Assembly (NCBI GenBank): GCA_007693945.1
Contig: RECP01000074.1
Location: 1-64,000, forward strand
Direction of reading: 5' to 3'
Origin: Spirochaetaceae bacterium
GTDB lineage: Bacteria > Spirochaetota > Spirochaetia > DSM-27196 > PWMO01
Length of the DNA: 64,000 nucleotides
In this document: piece after piece, positions 56,213 to 64,000 of the stretch
How the letters are laid out: the number at the start of each line of letters is the position of its first letter
How positions within the stretch are numbered: the first letter of the stretch is position 1
The notes under the pieces: generated by a model
Databases searched by the model: none
Told to the model about the DNA's origin: nothing
What the model saw: only the letters and a program-made list of their open reading frames with translations
Position numbers and translations under genes: made by a program

Positions 56213-57127
56213 ATGAAACCGATTCTGCTCGTGCTTGTTCTGGTATTGACCTCGGTTCAACTGCACGCGGAGGGAGATTACGTTCGTCGCGGACTCGAGG
56301 TCCACGGCACCCCGCACGCGCTGAGATTATACGATGCGCATAACAGCCCTGTGTTGCGTGAACAGGTGTCATTTGACCCACAGGGCCGCATACGGAGTAG
56401 AGTCAGCTACGCTGAGAACGGCGAATTTCGTCTCCAGACCCGCTATGAGCGCGGTGCCGCCGGCAATTTGAAGACGGTGCACGCCTACAACCGCAGTGGC
56501 GCGCTGCAGTGGCGCCACAAGTATCGCTATCAGGATTCCCGTGTGCAGCAGAAGCTATTCTTCAATGCGGCCGGTGAGCTCGAGTATACCGATCTTTACC
56601 GCTATGATCGCGATGATAACCTTATCGAGCAGGCACGCTACGCTGCCGGTGGCGTGCCGCGTTGGCGCACGCACTACGACTACGAGGACCGTAACGGCGG
56701 TCAGGGCAGACGGGTCCAGTGGACCGTGTACTACAGCGATGGACGTATCATCAGGCAGGGAGTGGAGAAATACGACGAGGAGGGACGGGTCACGCGAGAA
56801 GTCCGGCGCGACGAAGTCGAACAGACGTACGAAGAGGTTCACTACGAGTACGACTATCGCGGACGGCTGGTCGCCGAGCGGACCATCGACGCTCGGGGAG
56901 CGCTGGAATCGGTTCGGCGCCTTCGTTACGATCATCGCGACAGTATCGTAGAAGAGATCGTTTCGCGTTTCGACGGCACTGTACGACGCAGGGTGAGTTA
57001 CGAGTATCGCTATGATGAACACGGAAACTGGGTTGAGCGCATCACGGTTGAGCGCGAAAAACCGCAGTTTGGGCCTGTTCTGACAGGCACCTGGATGCAC
57101 CGGCGCGAGATCTTGTACCGCGAATAG
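56213..57127 (+). CDS. secreted YD-like repeat protein
   Basis: A 304-residue protein with a signal peptide (PILLVLVLVLTSVQLHAEG) and a chain of beta-hairpin repeats built on Tyr-Asp/Arg units (QTRYERGAAGNLKTVHAYNRSG, DLYRYDRDDNLIEQARYAAGG, EKYDEEGRVTREVR, YEYDYRGRLVAERTIDARG, YEYRYDEHGNWVERI). This is the pattern of RHS/YD-like or MORN-like surface repeats. ATG at 56213 is chosen over a TTG four codons earlier because the signal peptide follows it directly. No ribosome site. Function unknown; the following two-component genes might sense envelope changes. Confidence 0.75.
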   Translation: MKPILLVLVLVLTSVQLHAEGDYVRRGLEVHGTPHALRLYDAHNSPVLREQVSFDPQGRIRSRVSYAENGEFRLQTRYERGAAGNLKTVHAYNRSGALQWRHKYRYQDSRVQQKLFFNAAGELEYTDLYRYDRDDNLIEQARYAAGGVPRWRTHYDYEDRNGGQGRRVQWTVYYSDGRIIRQGVEKYDEEGRVTREVRRDEVEQTYEEVHYEYDYRGRLVAERTIDARGALESVRRLRYDHRDSIVEEIVSRFDGTVRRRVSYEYRYDEHGNWVERITVEREKPQFGPVLTGTWMHRREILYRE

Positions 57128-57173
57128 ACGGTGCGTCAACCGAAGCCGCGAAAACGACCGCAAAGAGGCAATC

Positions 57174-57863
57174 ATGCCCCGTGTTTTGGTAGTAGAGGAT
57201 CACGATTTCATCCGTGAAGGCATCCGCGAGTATTTTCAGCTCGAGGAGTTCGAGGTGACCGAGTTCAGCGGTGCGGCCGGCGTTCTTGAAAGCGTGCGTC
57301 GCGATGAGCCTGATCTGATCATCCTGGATGTGATGCTGCCCGACGGCAACGGATTCATGCTCGCGCGTGACATCAGGGCGTTCTCCGACGTTCCAATCAT
57401 ATTTCTGACCGCCAAAGAGTCGGAGTCGGACCGCGTGACCGGGTTCGAGATCGGGTGCGATGATTATGTTGTCAAGCCGTTCTCCACCAAGGAACTGATG
57501 ATGCGATCCCGTGCGCTGCTCAAGAGAACGCACGACCCGGGAACCAGGACGCACGACCATGGGCGATGGTCCTGTGATAAAACCAGGCTCGAGATCGACG
57601 TGCCGAGCCACAAGGCAACGCTCAACGGCAGACCGTTGTCACTGACCGGGAGTGAGTGGGAAATACTGCGTTACCTCGCGTTACGCAACGGAAAGGTTGT
57701 GGCTCGCGAGGTCATACTGACCGATTGCCTTGAGTATCTGCACGAGGGGCCCACGCGAACCGTGGATACCCATGTGGCCAATCTGCGGGCCAAACTCGGG
57801 GAGGCGGACTGGATTGAAACCGTGCGCGGTTACGGCTACCGGTTTCGGGGTGATCCAACGTGA
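57174..57863 (+). CDS. OmpR-type response regulator
   Basis: DNA-binding two-component regulator of 229 residues. Receiver domain with E8/D9, phosphorylation site D52 (ILDVMLPDG), T79 and K101. Winged-helix output domain from about 130, ending ETVRGYGYRFRGDPT. The partner kinase gene begins four bases before its stop, so the pair is co-translated. Target genes cannot be read; the neighbouring secreted repeat protein is one candidate. Confidence 0.95.
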   Translation: MPRVLVVEDHDFIREGIREYFQLEEFEVTEFSGAAGVLESVRRDEPDLIILDVMLPDGNGFMLARDIRAFSDVPIIFLTAKESESDRVTGFEIGCDDYVVKPFSTKELMMRSRALLKRTHDPGTRTHDHGRWSCDKTRLEIDVPSHKATLNGRPLSLTGSEWEILRYLALRNGKVVAREVILTDCLEYLHEGPTRTVDTHVANLRAKLGEADWIETVRGYGYRFRGDPT

Positions 57864-59248
57864 AGACGTTATTCTCGCAGACCTTTGTGGTCTTCCTGGC
57901 GTTGATGTGCGCGCTGCTGATCATCGTTGCGGGGATATTCCTTGTCGGCATGCGCCGTTCGATTCAGGACTGGAACATCTACCGTCGACACGCCCTGCAG
58001 AACCTGATCGTTCCCCATCTGCAGCAAGCCTACCGCCGTGACGGCACGCTGACGCGGGGATCGGTTGCAGAGGCGCTGTCCGGGATTCTGACCAACAACC
58101 AGTACGTGTACGTCCTCGATACCGACCGTCAGCCGGTGTTTCTGTACTACGGCGGCGAGGATTTGCTGCTCGAAGGCGGAACGGCGATGGAGCACGTGCT
58201 GCAGGCGCTGGAACAGTCGCAAGAAATGATGCGCGCGGTTCTGGACGGCGACCGTCCTATCGCGTTCCTGCGCGCCAATACCCTGGGGTTCCTCAGCGAC
58301 GTTGCCAATCGACGCTTTGTGCGCTCGGTCGGTATCTCCGTGGTTTCCGGTATGCTGGTCTCTCTTTTTCTGGCGTTGCTGGTGGCCTACCTCTTTTCCC
58401 GGTATGTTTCGCGACAGGCTACCCTGGTCGGGGCGGGACTGCAGCGATTGAGCCGCGGCGAGCGAAGTGTGCGTTTCCCGCAGCACAGCCCCCGTGAACT
58501 ACAGGCAATTGCCGATTCGGCCGGGACGCTGCAACAGCAGCTGTGCGAGGAAGCCCGGCTGCGCCGGCAGTGGGCCGAAGACATCGCCCACGATCTTCGT
58601 ACCCCGATTGCAGCGCTCAAGACTCAGTTCGAAGGGCTCAAAGACGGCTATATCCGCAACACGCCGCAGCGCATGGTGGCGCTCTTCTCTGAACTGCTGA
58701 TGCTCGAAGGGTTGGTCAACGATCTGCGCGAACTCAACCGCATGGAGTCACCTGAGATGACGCTGGAACTCGAGACTATCGACGCGGCTCGTTTTGCGGC
58801 CGGAATCGGGCGTACGTTCAATCTCTTCAGCGAGAGATACCGGGCCGGCTTCTCGGTCACGTGTTCTATCGAGCGTTTTGAGGCCGATGAACGGTTGCTC
58901 TCTCGCGCACTGGATAACGTACTGCGGAACGCGTTCGAGCACGTAGAACACGACGGAGACGTCCGGCTGACGATCTACGGCCGGGACGACGAAGTTGTCT
59001 TTGAAGTCAGCAACAGCGGCCATGTGGACGAGGAAGAGATACCGCGACTTTTCGACCGTCTTTATCGGGGCGGAAATGACCGCCGCAGTGCCGGATCAGG
59101 GCTCGGTTTGGCAATTACCAAGGCCATTATCGAGTTGCACGCTGGCTCCGTGACCTTGTTTCAGCGCGCTGCAAGGACCTGCGTCCAGCTGCAGCTTCCG
59201 GTGACTGCCGGCCTGTCGACCCTTCATCGTGACCGGTATGTTCCGTAG
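57860..59248 (+). CDS. sensor histidine kinase
   Basis: Membrane histidine kinase of 462 residues. Two membrane helices (about 6-30 and 158-180) flank an extracytoplasmic sensor of about 125 residues. A HAMP-like linker follows, then the phospho-acceptor H244 in DIAHDLRTPIAALK, the N-box NVLRNAFEHV, and the G-boxes around RLYRGGNDRRSAGSGLGLAITKAIIELH. Start is GTG at 57860. Its 3' end overlaps the convergent rhomboid gene by 25 bases. The sensed signal is unknown. Confidence 0.93.
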   Translation: MKTLFSQTFVVFLALMCALLIIVAGIFLVGMRRSIQDWNIYRRHALQNLIVPHLQQAYRRDGTLTRGSVAEALSGILTNNQYVYVLDTDRQPVFLYYGGEDLLLEGGTAMEHVLQALEQSQEMMRAVLDGDRPIAFLRANTLGFLSDVANRRFVRSVGISVVSGMLVSLFLALLVAYLFSRYVSRQATLVGAGLQRLSRGERSVRFPQHSPRELQAIADSAGTLQQQLCEEARLRRQWAEDIAHDLRTPIAALKTQFEGLKDGYIRNTPQRMVALFSELLMLEGLVNDLRELNRMESPEMTLELETIDAARFAAGIGRTFNLFSERYRAGFSVTCSIERFEADERLLSRALDNVLRNAFEHVEHDGDVRLTIYGRDDEVVFEVSNSGHVDEEEIPRLFDRLYRGGNDRRSAGSGLGLAITKAIIELHAGSVTLFQRAARTCVQLQLPVTAGLSTLHRDRYVP

Positions 59249-59922
59249 ATCCCTCGACGCCGGAACTTCTCCAGGTAGCGCCTTCGTCCGCTGAGCGCTA
59301 TCGCAAAACCATAGATGAATCCGCCGATGTGCGCGAAGTAGGCTACGTTGTCCAGCGGACCGGCCATGATCGTCAGGTAACCGGACAGCGCCTGAACCAC
59401 GACCCACAGAAAGAGGAACACAAACGCCGGCAGCCGTGCCGGCATCAGGAAGATTCCGATCGGAATCAGCGTCGTGACCCGCGCCAACGGAAACAGCACC
59501 AGATAGGCGCCCAGAACACCCGAGATTGCTCCGGAGGCACCAATAACCGGTGTTGCCATATCGGGCACCACAATCAGCTGCACGACCAGCGACAGAACAC
59601 CTGCGAAAAGGTAGAAAAAGAGATAACGGAGGTGTCCCAGTGCATCCTCGACGTTATCACCAAAAATGAACAGAAACAGCATGTTTCCCCCAAAGTGAAC
59701 GAATCCCCCGTGGAAGAACAGCGTCGTTAGCGGTGTGAACCAGTAAGCCAGCGGATCCTCCAGGAACCGCTGTGCTACAAAGGCGTGATCGATGGTGAAT
59801 TGCAGCGCCTGAGCGTCGGGCAGTATGACCTGACGTGCAAAGACGTAGATGTTGATGCCCAGAAACAGCAGATTGAAGAAGGGGAAGCTCTTGGAACGAA
59901 CATGGTCCTTTATCGGTATCAT
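59224..59922 (-). CDS. rhomboid family intramembrane serine protease
   Basis: A 232-residue protein with about six membrane helices. The catalytic dyad is S130 (GASGAISG) and H198 (FAHIGGFIYG). The oxyanion-helper HxxxNM motif is HFGGNMLFLF (H76, N80). All active-site residues are in place. It cleaves membrane-embedded substrates, which are unknown here. The 230-bp gap upstream (59923-60152) holds the palindromic repeat copy 2. Confidence 0.94.
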   Translation of the reverse strand: MIPIKDHVRSKSFPFFNLLFLGINIYVFARQVILPDAQALQFTIDHAFVAQRFLEDPLAYWFTPLTTLFFHGGFVHFGGNMLFLFIFGDNVEDALGHLRYLFFYLFAGVLSLVVQLIVVPDMATPVIGASGAISGVLGAYLVLFPLARVTTLIPIGIFLMPARLPAFVFLFLWVVVQALSGYLTIMAGPLDNVAYFAHIGGFIYGFAIALSGRRRYLEKFRRRGIYGTYRSR

Positions 59923-59974
59923 AGACGCGTATTCTCAACCATCCCGCAACTATTGTAAAGAAGCCACGTGGTGC

Positions 59975-60128
59975 GCAGCAATTCTGATTATGGCCGTACG
60001 GGGTCGGTTGGCACGGAGTTCCTGCGCGCCTGCCTCGAGAGCACCCCCGCTCACTTGTCCTCGCAGAGGCTGCGGAGACGTTCGCAGGGTCGCTCTCGGG
60101 CGCGGCGTTGTACGGCCAGAATTGCTGC
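59975..60128. repeat. palindromic intergenic repeat, copy 2
   Basis: A 154-bp element bounded by inverted ends: the left arm 59975-59999 is the reverse complement of the right arm 60110-60128 over 19 bases, except for a 6-base insertion (TGATTA or equivalent alignment) in the left arm. The left part (59991-60027) matches copy 1 at 11101-11137 in reverse complement, 35 of 37 bases. The rest of the 230-bp gap between the rhomboid and hydrolase genes holds no other recognised feature and no convincing reading frame. It could be a MITE-like element or encode a structured RNA. Confidence 0.7.
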
Positions 60129-60152
60129 TGGTGCGGCAGGAAGTCGCAGCAC

Positions 60153-61652
60153 TCAAAGACTGAATTCCAGCGAGAGCTTCCAGACACCCCTGTATGCGAA
60201 CTCACCATCCGTAAGCGGTCGTTCGGCGGTACCCAGGTGACTCACGCGCCACAGCAGCGGTGACGGCGCCCGGATACCGAACCCGAGCCCCCACTCCAGA
60301 CGCTGGTCGAGCGCCCGCGAAAGCTCGCTAAGTGATTCAACCGGTCTATTCTGTACCGTATAGCAGCCCACGGCTGCGTCCAGTACCACACGGTCGGCGA
60401 TGCGCACCAGGTACTCGGCGCGCAGATTGAGCAGTTGCTCCGCGGTTACTCCCGCTCCAATGCCTCGTGGTATTGTGTAGCGCAGCAGCAGAAGCGAGTC
60501 CACGCGCCGCGGATCGACACTTCCGGCGGGAACGATCCACGGATTGCGGTCCGCGCGCATCAGCAGCAAGTCAACCTCGCCGTAGGAATTGCCTTCGGAG
60601 AACTGCCGCACCCAGTCCCAGCCGACGCCGGCCCCAAAGAACCCACTCGCGCTGCCCGTGCCGAACAGCACATCCTGATGCACGCGTTGCTCGCGCTTAC
60701 CGGTTGTCCTGCGGCTGTTGCTGTAGTCGGCGGTGGTGCGCACGTAATGGTGCGACCACGGCCACTCAACCCGGATTCCAAGCTCGTATTCACTCGGCGG
60801 TGTGATGCCGTCGGAGCTGATCTCGGCCGGGAAGGCAACACGGACCGCAATGCGGTCGCGGCTGGTATGAGTCAGCAGGCCGGGCGCGGCCGGCCGCAGC
60901 GGCGTCCGGGGAGCAGGATCGGGAAGGCGCTGTACTGCGGTGACGTACAGGATCTTCTGCTGGAACAGTTGTGCCTGCGGCATAATGTGGCCGCCGGGAT
61001 ATTCACGATAGCGATGTTCAATCCCGGCCTCTTCAAAGCGGACGCGAGCGGAGTTGATGCCTCGATAGCGGTCGGGGTCTTCTCTATCACCAATCAGAAA
61101 CGCCCCGCGAAACCCTGTCTCGCGCAGCACGTCAAGCGCCTCGGAGGTTACCGGATGCGATGCACGGGTGCCGGCCATTACGGCGCCGGCGAAGAGATAC
61201 GGGTTGCGCACTGAAAGTGCCCAGCTCAGATCTCCGCCGAGCGAGTATCCTCCCAGGTAGACGCGTCGCGGGTCGGTGCTGTAGTTATGCAGGACGTAGT
61301 CGAGATCCTGCAGCAGGCGTTCTTCGTACCAGGCAACAAACGTCAGGAAATCGGGCAGGTAGTCATCACGGCTGGGGCTTCCCGCGGGCAGTATCAACAC
61401 GAATTCCCGTTGTCTCGCAGCGTCCAGACCGAGCCGGGACGTGACGCGTGAGGCGTCCACGCCGGTTGGCGGCAGAAGCACGAACACAGGGTAGCTTCTG
61501 TTGCGATTGTAGCCCGCCGGCAGGATCACATCTGCTCGTTGATCAAAGTAGACCGGCCGCGGGGTTGCAGCATAGGTGCCTCCCGCAGTCAGCAGCAGAA
61601 TAAGAGCAAGCAGTGTGGAACGAGAAGGCGTTGCGGGGAAAATAGACTTCAC
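60153..61652 (-). CDS. exported alpha/beta hydrolase fused to a barrel-like domain
   Basis: About 499 residues. After a signal peptide (STLLALILLLTAGGTYAA) comes an alpha/beta hydrolase domain (about 32-245) of the esterase/PHB-depolymerase-like type: YPVFVLLPPTG, nucleophile S137 in GGYSLGG, acid D189 or D192 (LIGDREDPD), and H222 (GGHIMP). A short proline-rich linker follows, then about 230 residues of alternating hydrophobic strands (ELGIRVEWPWSHHYVRTTADY, GFFGAGVGWDWVRQF, SYGEVDLLLMRAD) that look like an outer-membrane barrel or lipid-binding beta domain. The end is FSL rather than a terminal aromatic. Start GTG at 61652 places the signal peptide correctly; a GTG 14 codons earlier is also open. 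Confidence 0.75.
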   Translation of the reverse strand: MKSIFPATPSRSTLLALILLLTAGGTYAATPRPVYFDQRADVILPAGYNRNRSYPVFVLLPPTGVDASRVTSRLGLDAARQREFVLILPAGSPSRDDYLPDFLTFVAWYEERLLQDLDYVLHNYSTDPRRVYLGGYSLGGDLSWALSVRNPYLFAGAVMAGTRASHPVTSEALDVLRETGFRGAFLIGDREDPDRYRGINSARVRFEEAGIEHRYREYPGGHIMPQAQLFQQKILYVTAVQRLPDPAPRTPLRPAAPGLLTHTSRDRIAVRVAFPAEISSDGITPPSEYELGIRVEWPWSHHYVRTTADYSNSRRTTGKREQRVHQDVLFGTGSASGFFGAGVGWDWVRQFSEGNSYGEVDLLLMRADRNPWIVPAGSVDPRRVDSLLLLRYTIPRGIGAGVTAEQLLNLRAEYLVRIADRVVLDAAVGCYTVQNRPVESLSELSRALDQRLEWGLGFGIRAPSPLLWRVSHLGTAERPLTDGEFAYRGVWKLSLEFSL

Positions 61653-61717
61653 TACCGGTAATGTAGCGCATCGAAAGGCGGCGGACCAGTACACAGCAAA
61701 CTGTCAAGCAGGCTATT

Positions 61718-62833
61718 ATGGCGTCGATGTCATGCAGAGTGTTGCTGGTTGAGTCCTTTTACGGCGGTTCACACGCCGCGTTTGCCGACGGTCTGGTGTC
61801 GCACAGCACTCATCGGATCGACCTCATGGCGCTTCCGGCGCAGAACTGGCGCTGGAGAACCAGGACCGCGGCACTGGAATTCGGCGCGCAGCTACCGGAT
61901 GCGCGGCAGTACGACGCGGCACTGGTGACTGATTTGATCGATCTGGCGGACTTGAAAGCTATCTGGTCCAGGAGCAGTCCGGCAATTCTGCTGTACGTTC
62001 ACGAGAGCCAGCTTACGTATCCCTATCCAAAGGATCGCAACCCGGACATGAATACAGCCCTGCAGGATATCAAGAACTGCCTGGTTGCCGATCGGGTGCT
62101 GTTTAACTCGCACGTTCACCGCAACGCGTTTCTGGAACGCATAAGCGCGATCATAGCGAAGATTCCCGCCGGCCGACGGATGGAATGGCGGAGCGACGTC
62201 GGGGACAAGAGCACGGTTGTGTACCCCGGTATTGATATTCCGGCCGCGACTCTCGAGGCAGAGCAGTCCAACCGGCCTCCGCGGATCTTGTGGAATCATC
62301 GCTGGGAATATGACAAGCGTCCCGGACCTTTCTTCCGTAGTCTGGTCAAGCTGGCCGGCGAGGGGCTGGCGTTCGAAGTGATTGTGCTGGGCGAGAATCC
62401 TCAGGTGAAGCCGAAGGAGTTTCTGCATGCCCGAGAAGCCCTGGGGGACCGAATCATTCGATGGGGCTACGCCGAGAGTCGACGGGAATACGAGGTTTGG
62501 GTAGCTGCGGCCGACATCGTGATATCGACGGCCATCCAGGAAAACTTCGGTATCGCCGTGGTCGAGGCCATCGGCGCAGGCTGTCGACCTCTGCTGCCGC
62601 GCAGGCTATCATACCCGGAGATCATACCCGAGGCGTTCCATGATCGTGTTCTCTACGGCAATGAAGCCGATCTGCTGCGTAAGCTTCGGCGGCTTCTGAC
62701 ACTGGAGAGGCGCTCCTTACGGCTGGATGAACTATCCAAAGCCATGAGACGGTTTGCGTGGGATGCCGTGATCGATCAGTACGATAGCGAGATCGAAACG
62801 ACCGTCAGGTCGTGGCGCTATCAAGCGCCCTGA
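61718..62833 (+). CDS. GTDC1-type glycosyltransferase, probable tRNA-queuosine alpha-mannosyltransferase
   Basis: A GT-B fold glycosyltransferase of 371 residues. The N-terminal domain has the DUF3524/GTDC1 hallmarks: VLLVESFYGGSHAAFADGL, LMALPAQNWRWRTRTAA, DLIDLADLKAI, YVHESQLTYPYPKDRN and ALQDIKNCLVADRVLFNSHVHRNAFL. The C-terminal half has RILWNHRWEYDKRPGPF and the nucleotide-sugar site ENFGIAVVEAIGAGCRPLLP. The human member of this family (QTMAN/GTDC1) mannosylates queuosine in tRNA-Asp; bacterial homologues are annotated accordingly. No queuosine synthesis gene is seen nearby apart from folE2, which supplies its precursor. Confidence 0.8.
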   Translation: MASMSCRVLLVESFYGGSHAAFADGLVSHSTHRIDLMALPAQNWRWRTRTAALEFGAQLPDARQYDAALVTDLIDLADLKAIWSRSSPAILLYVHESQLTYPYPKDRNPDMNTALQDIKNCLVADRVLFNSHVHRNAFLERISAIIAKIPAGRRMEWRSDVGDKSTVVYPGIDIPAATLEAEQSNRPPRILWNHRWEYDKRPGPFFRSLVKLAGEGLAFEVIVLGENPQVKPKEFLHAREALGDRIIRWGYAESRREYEVWVAAADIVISTAIQENFGIAVVEAIGAGCRPLLPRRLSYPEIIPEAFHDRVLYGNEADLLRKLRRLLTLERRSLRLDELSKAMRRFAWDAVIDQYDSEIETTVRSWRYQAP

Positions 62834-62836
62834 CGC

Positions 62837-63820
62837 TTATCCCAGGCCGGTCAGCGCTTTGATGTACTGGAGCCGCTCGAGTGACTCGGGTTGGAACGAG
62901 GGTGACTGGGCGAGCGTGCCGCAGGCTTCCTGTGCGGACGCAAAACCGTGTCGGTCAAGCCACGATTCAAACTCCTGAATCATGATGCTCAGATGCTTGA
63001 CCCCCTGCCGGTAGAGAACGGAAGCCAGCTGCACGACGGTGGCGCCTGCCAGAATGAGTTTGGCGGCGTCCGTTCCGGAGTGAATACCCGTGGAAGCCGC
63101 GAAATCACACCCGATCTGCGGAGCAAGGATCGACACCCAGCGCAACGGCAGATGCATCTCGTGCTGCGAGCTGAATTGGTAGCCGGGTGCCAGCGACAGC
63201 GACTCGGCGTCGACGTCGAGCTGATAGAACCGATTGAACAGCACCACTCCATCGGCGCCGGACTTCGCAATGCCGTCAACCACGCGCGGCAGGGCGGTGA
63301 AGTAGGGACCGATCTTGACGGTTATGGGTAACGACACCTTTTTGCGGACCTGGTCAACAATGCGGTAGAACGCAATCTCGAGTTCCGCGGCCTCCTGATC
63401 GAGGCTGCGCGGCATGATTGAGATGTTCAACTCCAGCGCGCTGGCCCCGGCCGCCTCGATCTGGCGTGCGTACTCGCTCCACCAGCGAGCTGAGACGCAG
63501 TTGACGCTGGCGATCACCGGGATGTCGATCTCCTTTCTGGCACTCTCTATCAGCTGCAGGTAGCTGCGGGGGGCGTGGGTCTTGCCGAGTTCGGCCAGGT
63601 AGTCAGGCGCTTCGGGATGGATGTCAATGTCGCGGCGAACGTCGGAGACCCCGATTTCGGCTTCTATCTGCTCTTCGAACAGCGACTTCAGGACCACGGC
63701 TCCGGCACCCGCCGCTGCGCACTGTGCTACGCCTTTGAGCGTGCCGGTCAATCCACAGCTGGATACAACAAACGGGTTTCTGAGGTCCAGACCAATATAG
63801 CGTACCGAAAGATCTGACAT
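62837..63820 (-). CDS. dihydroorotate dehydrogenase-like protein
   Basis: FMN-binding TIM-barrel protein of 327 residues resembling class 1 dihydroorotate dehydrogenases (YIGLDLRNPFVVSSCGLTGTLKGVAQCAAAGAGAVVLKSLFEEQI, ALELNIS, KIGPYFTALPRVVDGIAKSGADGVVLFNRF, ASTGIHSGTDAAKLILAGATVVQLASVLYRQG). The catalytic loop Cys is replaced or shifted (VNCVSARWW), and the family with this length is usually annotated only as DHOD-like, so pyrimidine synthesis is not assured. GGAAAGGAAG precedes the ATG. The 3' end lies 3 bp from the glycosyltransferase stop. Confidence 0.82.
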   Translation of the reverse strand: MSDLSVRYIGLDLRNPFVVSSCGLTGTLKGVAQCAAAGAGAVVLKSLFEEQIEAEIGVSDVRRDIDIHPEAPDYLAELGKTHAPRSYLQLIESARKEIDIPVIASVNCVSARWWSEYARQIEAAGASALELNISIMPRSLDQEAAELEIAFYRIVDQVRKKVSLPITVKIGPYFTALPRVVDGIAKSGADGVVLFNRFYQLDVDAESLSLAPGYQFSSQHEMHLPLRWVSILAPQIGCDFAASTGIHSGTDAAKLILAGATVVQLASVLYRQGVKHLSIMIQEFESWLDRHGFASAQEACGTLAQSPSFQPESLERLQYIKALTGLG

Positions 63821-63866
63821 ACGTGCACTTCCTTTCCTGGTTGTGGTTCTCTACTCCCTGCTGAAG

Positions 63867-64000
63867 TCACAGAAACTGAAAACCGGAGAATCCCAGTGCG
63901 AATATCGCAATTGCGAAGAACAGGGTACCGAGGCGCTTGGCGTGCAGCGGGGCCTCGGCGATGCGGATTTGCTCAATGGTGGCAACAACCATAACAATGC
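63867..64000 (-). CDS. C-terminal part of a membrane protein (partial)
   Basis: The last 43 residues of a reading frame that enters the window from the right: IVMVVATIEQIRIAEAPLHAKRL, then a hydrophobic helix GTLFFAIAIFALGFSGFQFL and a stop. It is a membrane-protein tail; the family cannot be determined from so little. It ends 46 bp before the dihydroorotate-dehydrogenase-like ATG, on the same strand, so it may be the upstream gene of the same operon. Confidence 0.6.
   Translation of the reverse strand, partial: IVMVVATIEQIRIAEAPLHAKRLGTLFFAIAIFALGFSGFQFL

Noticed and set aside
59975-60128. Possible integron attC site
   Set aside because: Although palindromic and of suitable length, the core-site boxes (RYYYAAC and GTTRRRY) were not found at its ends.
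59975-60128. Possible SRP RNA or 6S RNA
   Set aside because: The conserved SRP domain IV loop (GGAAGCAGCCAAGG-like) is absent and the second related copy at 11.1 kb argues for a dispersed repeat.
59968-60240. Plus-strand open frame of 90 codons over the palindromic repeat
   Set aside because: Its translation is Arg/Ser-rich without pattern and it runs into the hydrolase gene on the other strand; the repeat explains the DNA better.

Overview
The window is a gene-dense, G+C-rich bacterial chromosome segment with mostly tightly packed, often overlapping genes. The best guess for the host is a free-living member of the Spirochaetaceae (Spirochaeta-like). This rests on a V-type ATPase operon in the spirochaetal order B-D-I-K, uvrA coupled to an LptD-like outer-membrane gene, lipoproteins with relaxed lipoboxes, a lipoprotein resembling the pallilysin-related adhesins, and a branched-chain 2-oxoacid fermentation operon of the kind expected in spirochaetes that ferment branched-chain amino acids. 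This is an inference from gene content. No rRNA gene, tRNA gene, CRISPR array or intact transposase was seen.

Layout. 1-3.8 kb: end of the V-ATPase operon (B partial, D, I, K), closed by a strong rho-independent terminator. 3.9-15.4 kb: envelope and RNA housekeeping (TPR protein, uvrA, LptD-like protein, phoH, ybeY, CBS/CorC-like protein, large TPR protein). 15.5-18.9 kb: gapA-pgk-tpiA-secG. 19-26.4 kb: flavodoxin-like protein, J-domain protein, SurA-like isomerase, nusB, TPR protein, map, HtrA protease, phosphoribosyltransferase. 26.4-28.3 kb: two envelope proteins on the minus strand. 28.4-31.1 kb: folE2 and a PurH split into two coupled genes. 31.2-34.6 kb: small membrane proteins, a TPR-SPOR protein and a lipoprotein. 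34.7-40.4 kb: purB-guaB-purA-guaA, the whole IMP branch point. 40.4-46.9 kb: membrane phosphoesterase, sulfatase-like protein and a polar amino-acid ABC transporter. 47-55.8 kb: a SerA-like dehydrogenase, a decayed sigma-54 activator, then buk, a P-loop NTPase, vorDBAC-type ferredoxin oxidoreductase genes and ptb, and a second 2-hydroxyacid dehydrogenase. 55.9-64 kb: a tiny lipoprotein, a secreted YD-like repeat protein, a two-component system, a rhomboid protease, a hydrolase fused to a barrel-like domain, a GTDC1/QTMAN-type glycosyltransferase, a dihydroorotate-dehydrogenase-like protein and a partial membrane protein.

How the genes work together. The ABC transporter imports amino acids. 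The Vor complex decarboxylates the derived 2-oxoacids to acyl-CoA and reduces ferredoxin. Ptb and Buk then turn acyl-CoA into free acid plus ATP. A near-perfect sigma-54 promoter (-24/-12) stands 42 bp before buk. The gene directly upstream is a BkdR-like sigma-54 activator that has lost its Walker B region, parts of both PAS domains and, by frameshift, its DNA-binding helix-turn-helix. The operon is therefore either controlled by another activator or has lost its switch. The V-ATPase K subunit keeps the residues known to bind Na+, suggesting a sodium-coupled energy economy.

The most interesting items are the intact sigma-54 promoter beside its decayed activator, a previously unannotated palindromic intergenic repeat present twice (11.1 kb and 60.0 kb), the hydrolase-barrel fusion, the probable tRNA-queuosine mannosyltransferase, the SAP-like motif in the LptD-like protein, and several genes whose promoters suggest leaderless mRNAs.
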